Positions 24,746 to 32,590 of a stretch of DNA of 64,000 nt are shown in pieces. Below the pieces are notes generated by a model. That model worked only from the letters and a program-made list of their open reading frames with translations. It was not told where the DNA came from and searched no databases. Location of the stretch: NCBI RefSeq assembly GCF_000337795.1, contig NZ_AOLP01000008.1, positions 248,001 to 312,000 of the forward strand, written 5' to 3'. Source of the stretch: Haloferax denitrificans ATCC 35960 (lineage in GTDB: Archaea > Halobacteriota > Halobacteria > Halobacteriales > Haloferacaceae). The position numbers and the translations under genes were made by a program. The stretch's first letter is position 1, and each line of letters opens with the position of its first letter.

Positions 24746-25543
24746 ATGAGCACGCACACAGACACCCGACTGAGAGACAGGCATATCGTCGTCACCGGCG
24801 GCGCGCGCGGCATCGGCCGCGGCATCGCGGTTCGGTGCGCCCGCGCCGGTGCCGACGTATCGATTTTCGACACGAAACCCGAAGTGGCCGCCGAGACGGC
24901 CGACCTCGTCCGCGAGGAGGGCGGCGGGGCCGAGGTGTACGAGGTCGACGTGACCGACGCCGCGGGCGTCGAAACCGCCGTCGACGCCGCAATCGAGGCG
25001 CTCGGACCTATCCACGGCCTCGTGAACAACGCGGGCGTCCAGCAGGCAATCCCGCTCCTCGAAACGACCGAAGACGACTGGGACCTCCACTTCGAGGTGA
25101 ACGCCAAGGGGACGTTCCTCGTCTCCAAGGCCGTCGCCGCCCGGATGGTCGACGGTGACATCGGGGGGAGCATCGTCAACATCTCGTCGGTCGGCGCGGA
25201 GCGACCGTTCGCCGGACAGGGCGCGTACGGCGCGTCCAAGGCGGCCGTCCTCGCCTTCACGACCGTGCTGGCGAAGGAACTGAGCGACCACGGCATCACC
25301 GTCAACGCGCTCAAACCGGGCACCGTCGAGACGCCGATGGTCGAGGAATGGCTCGACGAACACGCCGAGCAGTCCGGCAAGTCCCCGGACGAAATCCTCG
25401 CGGAGACGCTCGACGTCCACATCCTCGACCGCATCGGTCAGCCCGAGGAAGTCGGCCACGTCGCAGTCCTGCTCCTCTCCGAGGAGGGCGACTGGATAAC
25501 CGGCGAGTCCATCGCGGTCGACGGCGGCTACCTCAAACACTAG
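24746..25543 (+). CDS. SDR family oxidoreductase, probable rhamnose-pathway dehydrogenase
   Basis: 265 aa classical short-chain dehydrogenase. Cofactor motif TGGARGIGRG, NNAG, catalytic Ser in NISSVG and YGASK, C-terminal 'ESIAVDGGY'. Asp in IFDTKP after the second strand suggests NAD preference. Last gene of the rhamnose block, 51 bp after the FAH gene with its own TATA box. It could be L-rhamnose 1-dehydrogenase or 2-keto-3-deoxy-L-rhamnonate 4-dehydrogenase; both are SDRs in characterised bacterial pathways. Enzyme choice is not resolved here. Confidence 0.88.
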   Translation: MSTHTDTRLRDRHIVVTGGARGIGRGIAVRCARAGADVSIFDTKPEVAAETADLVREEGGGAEVYEVDVTDAAGVETAVDAAIEALGPIHGLVNNAGVQQAIPLLETTEDDWDLHFEVNAKGTFLVSKAVAARMVDGDIGGSIVNISSVGAERPFAGQGAYGASKAAVLAFTTVLAKELSDHGITVNALKPGTVETPMVEEWLDEHAEQSGKSPDEILAETLDVHILDRIGQPEEVGHVAVLLLSEEGDWITGESIAVDGGYLKH

Positions 25544-25646
25544 CGTTCGCCGCGACGGCTTCGAGAGCCGTCCGAAGCGCCCCGAACCGGTGCTTTCAAT
25601 CGCTCATCTGTGGACCGCGCTCTCGGCCACAGTCACTCACTCGCTG

Positions 25647-25691
25647 TCCGGAATTGCCGGATATCGATTGTGTAGAACTCCGGTAGCCGGA
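25647..25691. promoter_or_regulatory. Two TCCGG/CCGGA palindromes (site D)
   Basis: TCCGG-AATTG-CCGGA at 25647-25661 is an exact match to the 15-bp motif seen at 12668 and 13004. TCCGG-TAG-CCGGA follows at 25679-25691 with a shorter spacer. They lie about 100 bp past the last rhamnose gene. Confidence 0.45.
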
Positions 25692-26218
25692 CGGACTGAA
25701 AGCGCCGTGTGACCGTCGCGGCGCACGCGACTGCCGCGGTGATGCGATGTCGGAGCGGCTCGGAGACGCCTACATCGCCTCGCACCAGCGCACTTGGTGG
25801 TCTGTCGTCGACTCCGCGACACGCACGAGTCGTTTCAGAGACTCAGTGGCGGGCTCGCGGCGTTGAACCCCAACTCTCGCCCGTTCGGCAATAATGGTCA
25901 CAGTCAAAACATGGATACTGGTGTGTCGCACAGTAGCACATGGTCGGAGCAATCTGACCCATGCGCAATCAGCATCCCGTGCGACCAGCACGATAGCCAT
26001 CAGTACGTCAGTCAAACTGTACGCGCGTAGCCTCCACGAGTACGCCTGCCAACGAGTACTCATGAACACGTGGCGCGCTACCGATTGAGCACAACGTCCC
26101 ATTGATGCTCTATTTTTTCGACTGCTTCGCGGTGAGTTGTGACTGTCTAATCGTTTCGGAGTCCGCCCGTCAGCGCCCGCTCGGTTCTCGTTCGGGCTCT
26201 CTCCGTGTCTACCTCACC

Positions 26219-26235
26219 ATCCGGCATCGTCGGAT
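26219..26235. promoter_or_regulatory. Palindrome related to the TCCGG motif (site E)
   Basis: ATCCG-GCATCGT-CGGAT, perfect 5-bp arms, about 45-60 bp upstream of the RdfA-like promoter. It differs by one base from TCCGG-N5-CCGGA. Confidence 0.35.
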
Positions 26236-26278
26236 GACTCCCGGGCGCTCGGGCCGTCGACTCGGGCCCCGAACCTGA

Positions 26279-26303
26279 AGATATTTCACGCCACCGTGTG
26301 AAA
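26279..26303 (+). promoter_or_regulatory. Promoter and operator-like inverted repeat of the RdfA-like gene
   Basis: GATATTTC-type TATA element at about 26279-26286, 26-33 nt before ATG 26312. Overlapping its end, TTTCAC (26284-26289) and GTGAAA (26298-26303) form a perfect 6-bp inverted repeat. A protein bound here would block transcription start. Confidence 0.45.
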
Positions 26304-26311
26304 AGCGGGTA

Positions 26312-26935
26312 ATGGGTACCGACCAAAGCACGAACCGTCGCCTAAGCAAGGTCGAACGGGTTATCGAAACGTACGATTTAGACGGCTTCGGCGAGCGACT
26401 CGCCGAGCGGTGGACGGCTCCCGAGGACAGCGACAGCCTCCGGGACCTCGCGGACCTGATGAACGAGAAGGTGCTCGACGCCGCGCTCCGGGAGGCGGGC
26501 GAGGACGTCCTCGAAGGCGAGGTCGAGAACCTGTACACGCTTCTCACCGGCGACGAGACCACGGAGGGGATGCGCGTGCAGGCGAAGAACACGCTCCAGT
26601 CCCGCGGCGTCGACGTCGACCAACTGCTCTCGGATTTCGTCTCTCATCAGGCGGTCTACACCTATCTGACGGAGATTCGCGGCGTCTCGAAGGACTCCTC
26701 GTCCGGAAACAGAATCGACAACGTCATCGAGTCCATCCAGCGACTCCGCGGCCGACTGGTCGCGGTCATCGAACAGAGCCTGAGCTCGCTCCGCAACACG
26801 AGCAAACTCCGGCTCGGCGACTTCGACGTCCTCGTGGACACGCAGGTGTACTGCCGCGACTGCGGGACGCAGTACGAGGTCATCGAACTGCTCCAGCGCG
26901 GCGGGTGCGACTGCGACGAGAGCGCATCGAACTAG
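26312..26935 (+). CDS. RdfA-like protein (rod-determining factor family)
   Basis: 207 aa. Recognised from memory as the haloarchaeal RdfA family, whose founding member is needed for rod-shaped cells in Haloferax volcanii. Seen: N-terminal 'KVERVIETYDLDGFGERL' and 'RWTAPEDSDSLRDLADLMNE' (wHTH-like), a central helix block with 'LLSDFVSHQAVYTYLTE', and a C-terminal zinc-ribbon-like end with CRDCG and CDCD. Cytoplasmic. Sits 79 bp before the SMC-like gene, the arrangement I recall for the H. volcanii shape locus (rdfA with sph3). Whether this copy is the shape gene or a paralogue cannot be decided here. Confidence 0.82.
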   Translation: MGTDQSTNRRLSKVERVIETYDLDGFGERLAERWTAPEDSDSLRDLADLMNEKVLDAALREAGEDVLEGEVENLYTLLTGDETTEGMRVQAKNTLQSRGVDVDQLLSDFVSHQAVYTYLTEIRGVSKDSSSGNRIDNVIESIQRLRGRLVAVIEQSLSSLRNTSKLRLGDFDVLVDTQVYCRDCGTQYEVIELLQRGGCDCDESASN

Positions 26936-27014
26936 ACGATTACATACTTAGTCCTGTCACATTCTCTCTAAGTCAACGGGTGATTTTATATTGGTGTACC
27001 TGTTGAGTCAAGGT

Positions 27015-28964
27015 ATGAGCTCAGAACAAGTGTCAAAATCCAAAGTCCACCTTTCGGTCGAGAACATCGGTGGCATCGACAATCTGTCAACGTCGTTCGA
27101 GCCGGGCGTAACGGTGTTGGCGGGTCGCAACGCAACGAACCGAACGTCGCTCTTGCGGTCCATCATGGCCGCACACGGAAGCGACGACGTCGCGCTCAAG
27201 GGCGACGCCGACGAGGGGTCGGTGGAACTCACCATCGGCGACGAGACGTACACTCGGACGTTCGAGCGGCAGGGTGACGCCGTCATCTCCGGCGGAGAGC
27301 CCGTCCTCGACGACCCGGACCTCGCGGACCTCTTTTCGTTCCTGCTCGAGACGAACGACGCCCGACAGGCGGTCGCCCGCGGCGACGACCTCCGCGACCT
27401 CATCATGCGTCCGGTCGACGTCGAGTCCATCAACGAGCAGATCGAGTCGCTCCAACAGGAGAAACGCGACATCGCCGACGAGCTCTCGACGCTCAGCAAC
27501 CTCTCTGACCGCCTGCCGCAACTCGAACGCCGGCGGACGAAGCTCGAAGGCCAAATCGAGGAGAAAGAAGACGAACTCGCGGAGAAAGAACAGGAGGTCG
27601 AGGAGTACGACGCCAGCGTCAGCGAGCGTCAGGAAGTCGAGAGCGAACTCGAATCGAAGCTCGGCGACCTCCGGAGCAAGCGCCGCGACATCAACGACGT
27701 CGACCGCCGCATCGAGACGGAGAAACAGAGCCTCGACGCGCTCGAATCCGAGGAAGACGAACTGGCGGACGACGCCGAGGACCTCCCGGAGGTCGCCGGC
27801 GGCAAAATCGACGAAATCGAGTCCGAAATCAGCCGGCTCCGGACGCGCCGGCAGGAGATTCAGTCGACCGTCAACGAGCTTCAGTCCGTGATTCAGTTCA
27901 ACGAGGAGATGCTCTCGGGAACCTCCTCGGACGTCGTCGACGCGCTCCGTGACGCCGACGATTCCGGCGGGAGCGTTACAGACCAGCTCCTCGGCGACGA
28001 CCAGGTCGTCTGCTGGACGTGCGGCTCCGAGGTCGACAAATCGGAAATCGAGGGGACGCTCGAACGTCTCCGGACGCTCCGCGAGGAGAAACTCGAAGCC
28101 AACCGCGAACACCGCGAACAGCTCTCCGAACTCGAAGACGAGAAGTCCACCTACGAGCGTCGCCAGCGCGAGCGCGACCGCATCGAGCGCCGCCTGTCGG
28201 AAATCGAAAGCGAGCGCGAGACGCGCCAAGAGCGCATCGAGGAGCTCAAATCCGAGCGCTCGGACCTCGAAGCCGAAATCGACTCGCTCGAACAGACCGT
28301 CGACGAACTCGAAAGCGAGGAACACGGCGACCTGCTCGACCTCCACCGCGAGGCGAACCAGCTCGAATACGACCTCGGACGCCTCCGCAGTGACCTCGAA
28401 GACGTCGAAGACGAAATCGACGACATCGAGCGCAAACTCGACGAGCGCGACGAACTCGAAGCGGCCCGCGAGGACATCGAAGACGAACTCGAAGAGCTTC
28501 GGACGCGCATCAAGCGCCTCGAATCCGAGGCCGTCGAGGAGTTCAACACGCACATGGACGACGTGCTCGACGTGCTCGAATACGACAACCTCGACCGCAT
28601 CTGGATCGAGCGCACCGAAAAGCGGGTTCGGGAGGGCCGAAGGAAGGTCACGAAGTCCGTCTTCGACCTCCACGTTATCCGGACGAACGAAGACGGCGTG
28701 AGCTACGAGGACTCCGTGGCGCACCTCTCGGAGTCCGAGCGCGAGGTGACCGGCCTCGTGTTCGCGCTCGCGGGCTACCTCATCCACGACGTCTACGAGA
28801 CGGTGCCGTTCATGGTCCTCGACTCGCTCGAAGCCATCGACTCGAACCGCATCTCGCGGCTCGTGGACTACTTCGCCGACTACGCCGACTACCTCGTCGT
28901 CGCCCTCCTCGAAGAGGACGCGCAGGCCGTCGACAGCGCGTACCCGCGCTACTCGCCGGCGTAA
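27015..28964 (+). CDS. Archaea-specific SMC-related coiled-coil protein (Sph3-like)
   Basis: 649 aa. A head-coil-hook-coil-head plan: N-terminal nucleotide-binding half (1-140), Glu/Arg-rich coiled coils (about 145-320 and 340-520), a central zinc-hook-like Cys333-x2-Cys336 (CWTC), and the C-terminal head half. The Walker A position reads GRNATNRT (37-44), with Arg43 in place of the essential Lys. The signature-like region reads LSESERE, and Walker B is VLDSLEA around Asp603, with Ser where catalytic Glu is usual. ATP hydrolysis is therefore doubtful. ATG 27015 is preferred to an in-frame GTG 24 nt upstream. Pairs with the RdfA-like gene; probably a cell-shape or signalling complex. Confidence 0.87.
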   Translation: MSSEQVSKSKVHLSVENIGGIDNLSTSFEPGVTVLAGRNATNRTSLLRSIMAAHGSDDVALKGDADEGSVELTIGDETYTRTFERQGDAVISGGEPVLDDPDLADLFSFLLETNDARQAVARGDDLRDLIMRPVDVESINEQIESLQQEKRDIADELSTLSNLSDRLPQLERRRTKLEGQIEEKEDELAEKEQEVEEYDASVSERQEVESELESKLGDLRSKRRDINDVDRRIETEKQSLDALESEEDELADDAEDLPEVAGGKIDEIESEISRLRTRRQEIQSTVNELQSVIQFNEEMLSGTSSDVVDALRDADDSGGSVTDQLLGDDQVVCWTCGSEVDKSEIEGTLERLRTLREEKLEANREHREQLSELEDEKSTYERRQRERDRIERRLSEIESERETRQERIEELKSERSDLEAEIDSLEQTVDELESEEHGDLLDLHREANQLEYDLGRLRSDLEDVEDEIDDIERKLDERDELEAAREDIEDELEELRTRIKRLESEAVEEFNTHMDDVLDVLEYDNLDRIWIERTEKRVREGRRKVTKSVFDLHVIRTNEDGVSYEDSVAHLSESEREVTGLVFALAGYLIHDVYETVPFMVLDSLEAIDSNRISRLVDYFADYADYLVVALLEEDAQAVDSAYPRYSPA

Positions 28965-28968
28965 CGTC

Positions 28969-28997
28969 GCAGACAGCGTCTGCTTTTCTCGTTTTTT
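28969..28997 (+). terminator. Strong terminator after the SMC-like gene
   Basis: GCAGAC-AGC-GTCTGC is a perfect 6-bp hairpin, directly followed by TTTT and then TTTTTT (28992-28997). It closes the rdfA-like/SMC-like unit. Confidence 0.75.
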
Positions 28998-29104
28998 CGC
29001 ACCCGCGACGAACCGTGTCGCGACCAGCACGTCCCGTTTCGAGTTACACTATTAGGAGTGTCACGAGATGGGGGACTGACGGCGACAGCGACGGGGCGGC
29101 GCGT

Positions 29105-29896
29105 TCAGGAGAGCGCGATGCTCAGTTCGAGTTCCTCGGCGATGCCGAGGAGGACCTCGGTGAGGCGGTCGAACTGCTCGCCTTTCATCCGATTGGAGGG
29201 GCCGGCGACGCTCAGCGCGCCGAACACGTCGCCGTCCGGTCCCATGACGGGGGCTCCGACCGCGCGGACCCCGCTAATCTGCTCTTCGACGTTGAGCGCG
29301 TAGCCGCGCTCTCTGATTTCGGCGAGTTCGTCGAACAGCGCCTCCTCGTCGTGAATCGTCTGTTCCGTCTCCTTGGGGAGGCCGACCCGGTCGATGATTT
29401 CGCGGACCCGCGCTGTCGGCATGTGGGCGAGGATGGCCTTCCCGCTCGCCGTCGAGTGGAGGTAGACGCGCTTCCCCACGGTCGACTGCGTCCAGACGCC
29501 GTGTTTTCCGGGTGCGGTGTGGACGTACACGCCCCGTCCGTGCTCTTCGACGGTGAAAATCGAGCGCCGCTCCGACTCCTCGGAGAGGACGTTGGTGTAG
29601 TGTTCGGCCTTCCCGAATTTGCGTTTCCGCGTCCGAACGAAGTTCCCGAGACCGAGGAAGCGAAGCCCGAGATGGTAGGTATCGCCCTCTTTAACCACGT
29701 ATTCCTGCGCTTCGAGAGTCGTCACGTGAGTGTGTGCGGTGCTCGGCGCGATGTCGAGTTCGCGGGCGATTTCGGTCACGCCCGCCCCGTCGCGTTCCCT
29801 GAGCAATTCGACGATTCTGAGGGTCGTGACCGTCGTTTTGAGCGAGCGGTCGTTCGCGGTTTCGGTCATTACCTGCGGGTCGTCACCATCGCACAT
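29105..29896 (-). CDS. IclR family transcriptional regulator (amide-catabolism region)
   Basis: 263 aa. Winged helix (about 20-85; 'GVTEIARELDIAPSTAHTHVTTL') plus IclR effector domain ('VYLHSTASGKAILAHMP', 'GYALNVEEQISGVRAVGAPV', 'GALSVAGPSNRMKGE'). Divergent from the M20 amidohydrolase gene across a 336-bp region, so it probably controls that gene and perhaps the downstream importer. An in-frame ATG at 29869 gives a start more typical of the family (MTETANDRS) and is a real alternative. The effector is unknown. Confidence 0.92.
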   Translation of the reverse strand: MCDGDDPQVMTETANDRSLKTTVTTLRIVELLRERDGAGVTEIARELDIAPSTAHTHVTTLEAQEYVVKEGDTYHLGLRFLGLGNFVRTRKRKFGKAEHYTNVLSEESERRSIFTVEEHGRGVYVHTAPGKHGVWTQSTVGKRVYLHSTASGKAILAHMPTARVREIIDRVGLPKETEQTIHDEEALFDELAEIRERGYALNVEEQISGVRAVGAPVMGPDGDVFGALSVAGPSNRMKGEQFDRLTEVLLGIAEELELSIALS

Positions 29897-29995
29897 AGTC
29901 GTTTCGCCTCTCCCGAATACCAGTTGTCAGATAGCGAATGCGGGCCACGCTGACGCCGAAACGAGTCGTTTGTGAACGATACGCATGATTCGCGG

Positions 29996-30024
29996 CTGGG
30001 TTGGGGTGCGAATCCCCGCCCCAG
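29996..30024. other. Hairpin resembling a tRNA T-arm
   Basis: Arms of 11 nt (one mismatch, one G-T pair) close a 7-nt loop TGCGAAT, and the loop flanked by GGGG/CCCC looks like a tRNA T-arm (TTCGAAT). I find no matching anticodon or D-arm upstream, so I do not call a tRNA. It could be a regulatory RNA stem or a tRNA 3'-end remnant. Confidence 0.35.
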
Positions 30025-30059
30025 ACACGGCGAAATCGTCGACCGAAATCGGCGGAGAG

Positions 30060-30073
30060 CGGTTCGAGAACCG
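30060..30073. promoter_or_regulatory. Perfect palindrome in the IclR/M20 divergent region
   Basis: CGGTTC-GA-GAACCG, 6-bp arms. It is a candidate site for the IclR protein encoded at 29105. Confidence 0.35.
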
Positions 30074-30232
30074 TCGAATCGCCGGGATTCGGTCGCGATC
30101 TCGATTTCGGCGTCTCCCGGTGTTTCCATTCGCTCCTCGTGAATCTCAACCCTTGTTCCGAATTTAGAGCCCGAACGTCCATCGCTCCGGAAGTGTTATT
30201 ATCGTTTCTCCAGTCCAATCGCACGAGACGCA

Positions 30233-31645
30233 ATGAACCACAACGAGACGTTCGAGGCGGTCGAGTCGCTGGAGGCGGAACTCGTCTCACTCACCGAGTC
30301 GCTCTGGGAGGAGCCGGAACTCGGCCTTCACGAGACCGAATCCGCCGAGTTGCTCTCGTCGGTCCTCCGCGACGCGGGATTCGACATCACCGAGGGCATC
30401 GGCGGGATGCCGACGGCGTTCAGCGCGACCTACGGCGAGGGCGAACCGCACGTCGGCATCCTCGGCGAGTACGACGCCCTGCCCGGACTGTCGCAGACGG
30501 TGTCGTCGGGCAGGGAACCCGTCGAGCCCGGCGCGCCGGGCCACGGCTGTGGCCACAACCTGTTCGGCGTCGCCGGCGTCGGGGCCGCCCTCGCCGCGAA
30601 GCGCGCCATCGACGACGGGCGGGCCGAGGGGACGGTCACGTTCTTCGGCTGTCCCGCCGAGGAGATACTCGTCGGCAAGGTGTTCATGGCCCGAGACGGG
30701 GCGTTCGACGACCTCGACGCCGCGCTCACGTGGCACCCGAGCCACCTCAGCGCGCCGTTCATGGCGCAGACGCTCGCGATGAACTCCGTCGAGTACACGT
30801 TCCACGGCGAGTCGGCCCACGCCGCCGACAGCCCACAGTCCGGGCGGAGCGCGCTCGACGCCGTCGAACTGCTGAACACCGGGTCGGAGTTCATGCGCGA
30901 GCACGTCTCCGACGACGCCCGCATCCACTACACCATCCCCGACGGCGGCGGCGCGCCGAACGTCGTCCCCGCGGAGGCGACGGCGTGGTTCTACGTCCGC
31001 GCGCCGACCCGCGACGAGGTCGACCGCATCACCGACTGGCTCGACGACGTGGCCGAGGGCGCGGCGCTCATGACCCAGACGACGGTGTCGCGGCGGTTCC
31101 ACACCGGCTGTTACGACTACGTGGCGAACCACGCGCTGTCCGACAAACTGCTGGAGAACATGCGGCTCGCCGGCCCCATCCCGTACACCGACGAGGACCG
31201 CGAGTTCGCCGCGGAGCTTCAGGAGACGCTCTCGGCGGAGACCATCGAGGCGCGGACCGCACAGCTCTCCGAGGAGCGACGCGAGGCGGCCCGCTCGTCG
31301 GTGCTGTATCCGGACGCCCAGCCCTCCTACGACGTGGGGACCGTGCTCAACGGTTCAACGGACGTCGGCGACGTGAGTTGGATTACGCCGACCGCGCAGT
31401 TCTGGGCGGCGTCGTGGCCGGTGGGGACGCCCTCGCACACGTGGCAGGCGGTCGCCGCCAACGGGAGCTTCGGGTCGAAGGCCGCGGTGTACGCCGCGAA
31501 GGTCCTCGCGGCGACGACGCTCGACCTCTTTTCGGACGACGAGTTGGTGGCGGCGGCCCGCGAGGAGTTCGAGGCGTCGGTCCCCGGCGAGTACGAGTGC
31601 GCCCTCCCGGAGGGGACGGAACCGCCGTTCCACCTCACGCTGTAG
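30233..31645 (+). CDS. M20 family amidohydrolase (AbgB-like)
   Basis: 470 aa, the length of AbgB, the p-aminobenzoyl-glutamate hydrolase subunit. Di-zinc aminoacylase fold: 'GILGEYDALPGL' (metal Asp), GHGCGHN (metal His), 'GCPAEE' (catalytic Glu/metal Glu), TWHPSH (metal His), and the inserted dimerisation domain with 'GESAHAADSP'. It should hydrolyse an N-acyl amino acid, an N-carbamoyl compound or an indole/aryl conjugate in the cytoplasm. It is controlled from the divergent IclR region and is convergent with the creatininase gene. Exact amide unknown. Confidence 0.9.
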   Translation: MNHNETFEAVESLEAELVSLTESLWEEPELGLHETESAELLSSVLRDAGFDITEGIGGMPTAFSATYGEGEPHVGILGEYDALPGLSQTVSSGREPVEPGAPGHGCGHNLFGVAGVGAALAAKRAIDDGRAEGTVTFFGCPAEEILVGKVFMARDGAFDDLDAALTWHPSHLSAPFMAQTLAMNSVEYTFHGESAHAADSPQSGRSALDAVELLNTGSEFMREHVSDDARIHYTIPDGGGAPNVVPAEATAWFYVRAPTRDEVDRITDWLDDVAEGAALMTQTTVSRRFHTGCYDYVANHALSDKLLENMRLAGPIPYTDEDREFAAELQETLSAETIEARTAQLSEERREAARSSVLYPDAQPSYDVGTVLNGSTDVGDVSWITPTAQFWAASWPVGTPSHTWQAVAANGSFGSKAAVYAAKVLAATTLDLFSDDELVAAAREEFEASVPGEYECALPEGTEPPFHLTL

Positions 31646-31747
31646 GCGTCGAGCGTCGGGAAAATCAGCTCTCGTTTCGGTTCCGGTTCCGGTTTCGGGT
31701 CGCGGGTTCGTTCGCTTCTGTCTGTCACTCCGTCGCCGAGGCTCGCG

Positions 31748-32488
31748 TTACTCCAGTTCCGACCGGAGATGCGTCAGGATGCGGTCGGTCGTCGCCTCGA
31801 TGACTTCTTCGAGGAACTCGGGGTCGGACTGCGTCGGGTCGCCGAGGCCGCCCTCGACGGTCAGGTCGTCGAAGTGGGCGTACTGGCGGACCTCGTAGCG
31901 GTTCTTCTTCGTCTGCGGCGTCTTGCGGTCGCCGCGGACGAGGTCGGGCCGGTAGTGCTCGATGACGCTCGTCTCGTACTCGCCGGCGTGGCCCCACTCG
32001 GTGCCGAACCGCGCTTCCAACTGGTCGCGGGCGAAGTTGGTCCAGTGGGCGTAGTACGAGTCGAGTCCGTGGTCGCGCTGGAGTCGGTCGAGAGCGAGTT
32101 TGTGCGGCTCGATGTTGCCCCCGTGGAAGTTGGCGACGAGAAACCGGGTCCCGCCGTGGCGCTGGACCGACCGCCCCACGTCGATGATTATCTCCTGGTA
32201 CGTGTCGGCTCCGAGCGAAATCGTCCCCGCGTAGTTGATGTGGTGCTCCGAGTAGCCGTACGGGAGGACCGGGAGAACGAGGAGATTCAGGTCGTGTTCC
32301 GGGGCCGCCGCGGCGAGTTCCGCGGTCAGGTTCTCCGCCCGGATGGAGTCGACCGAGGTCGGGAGGTGCGTCGAGTGCTGTTCGGTTGCCCCACAGGGGA
32401 GCACGACGAAGTCCGCCTCGTCGAACGCGGTTTCGGCTTCCTGCCACGTCATCTCCGCTAGGAGTGACTGTGACTCCGTTGAGTCCAT
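31748..32488 (-). CDS. Creatininase family amidohydrolase
   Basis: 246 aa, normal size. Metal ligands and active-site blocks: 'LPCGATEQHSTHLPTSVDS' (Glu, His, Asp), NFHGGN and HAGEYETS with Glu. Family members open cyclic or formyl amides: creatinine to creatine, FAPy compounds, mycofactocin peptide. Divergent from the peptide-type importer. Together with the M20 hydrolase and the imidase-like CE4 protein downstream it points to breakdown of an imported cyclic or substituted amide. The mycofactocin role is unlikely, as no other mft gene is present. Confidence 0.9.
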   Translation of the reverse strand: MDSTESQSLLAEMTWQEAETAFDEADFVVLPCGATEQHSTHLPTSVDSIRAENLTAELAAAAPEHDLNLLVLPVLPYGYSEHHINYAGTISLGADTYQEIIIDVGRSVQRHGGTRFLVANFHGGNIEPHKLALDRLQRDHGLDSYYAHWTNFARDQLEARFGTEWGHAGEYETSVIEHYRPDLVRGDRKTPQTKKNRYEVRQYAHFDDLTVEGGLGDPTQSDPEFLEEVIEATTDRILTHLRSELE

Positions 32489-32509
32489 AGGGAGATACGC
32501 ACAGTTGTC

Positions 32510-32524
32510 GTATATAATAATTCA
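32510..32524 (-). promoter_or_regulatory. AT-rich promoter of the creatininase gene
   Basis: TATATAATAATTCAC (plus-strand reading) lies 22-36 nt before the creatininase start at 32488; on the minus strand it supplies an ATTATTATATA TATA box. Confidence 0.5.
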
Positions 32525-32590
32525 CTATCCGGCAGTATAGGTGGGTAAGAGGAAACAAACGCACAGTATGCAAACACTTATGTTGGTGAT

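Larger units (their letters stand above)
25544..26311. other. 768-bp gap with lower GC and no supported gene
   Basis: Separates the rhamnose block from the RdfA/SMC-like pair. The part 25880-26160 is visibly less GC-rich than its surroundings, and its frames (e.g. minus strand 26102-25770) have neither acidic bias nor a recognisable motif. It may be remnant or transferred DNA. It carries palindromes at 25647, 25679 and 26219 and the promoter at 26279-26303. Confidence 0.5.
29897..30232. other. 336-bp divergent regulatory region between IclR and the M20 hydrolase gene
   Basis: Holds a GC-rich hairpin (29996-30024), a perfect palindrome CGGTTC-GA-GAACCG (30060-30073) and a TATA-like GTTATTATC about 35 nt before ATG 30233. 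No gene seen. Confidence 0.5.

Noticed and set aside
25770-26102. 110-codon minus-strand frame in the low-GC gap, considered as a transposase remnant
   Set aside because: No DDE, HUH or TnpB motif, no terminal repeats.
27087-29030. 647-codon minus-strand frame across the SMC-like gene
   Set aside because: Its Val/Phe/Leu-rich pattern is the antisense image of Glu/Arg coiled coil.
29996-30024. A tRNA gene in the IclR/M20 intergenic region
   Set aside because: Only a T-arm-like hairpin; no anticodon arm, D-arm or acceptor partner found.
31748-32488. Mycofactocin creatininase (MftE)
   Set aside because: No mftA, mftB, mftC or mftD gene in the neighbourhood; the gene sits with amide-hydrolase and importer genes.
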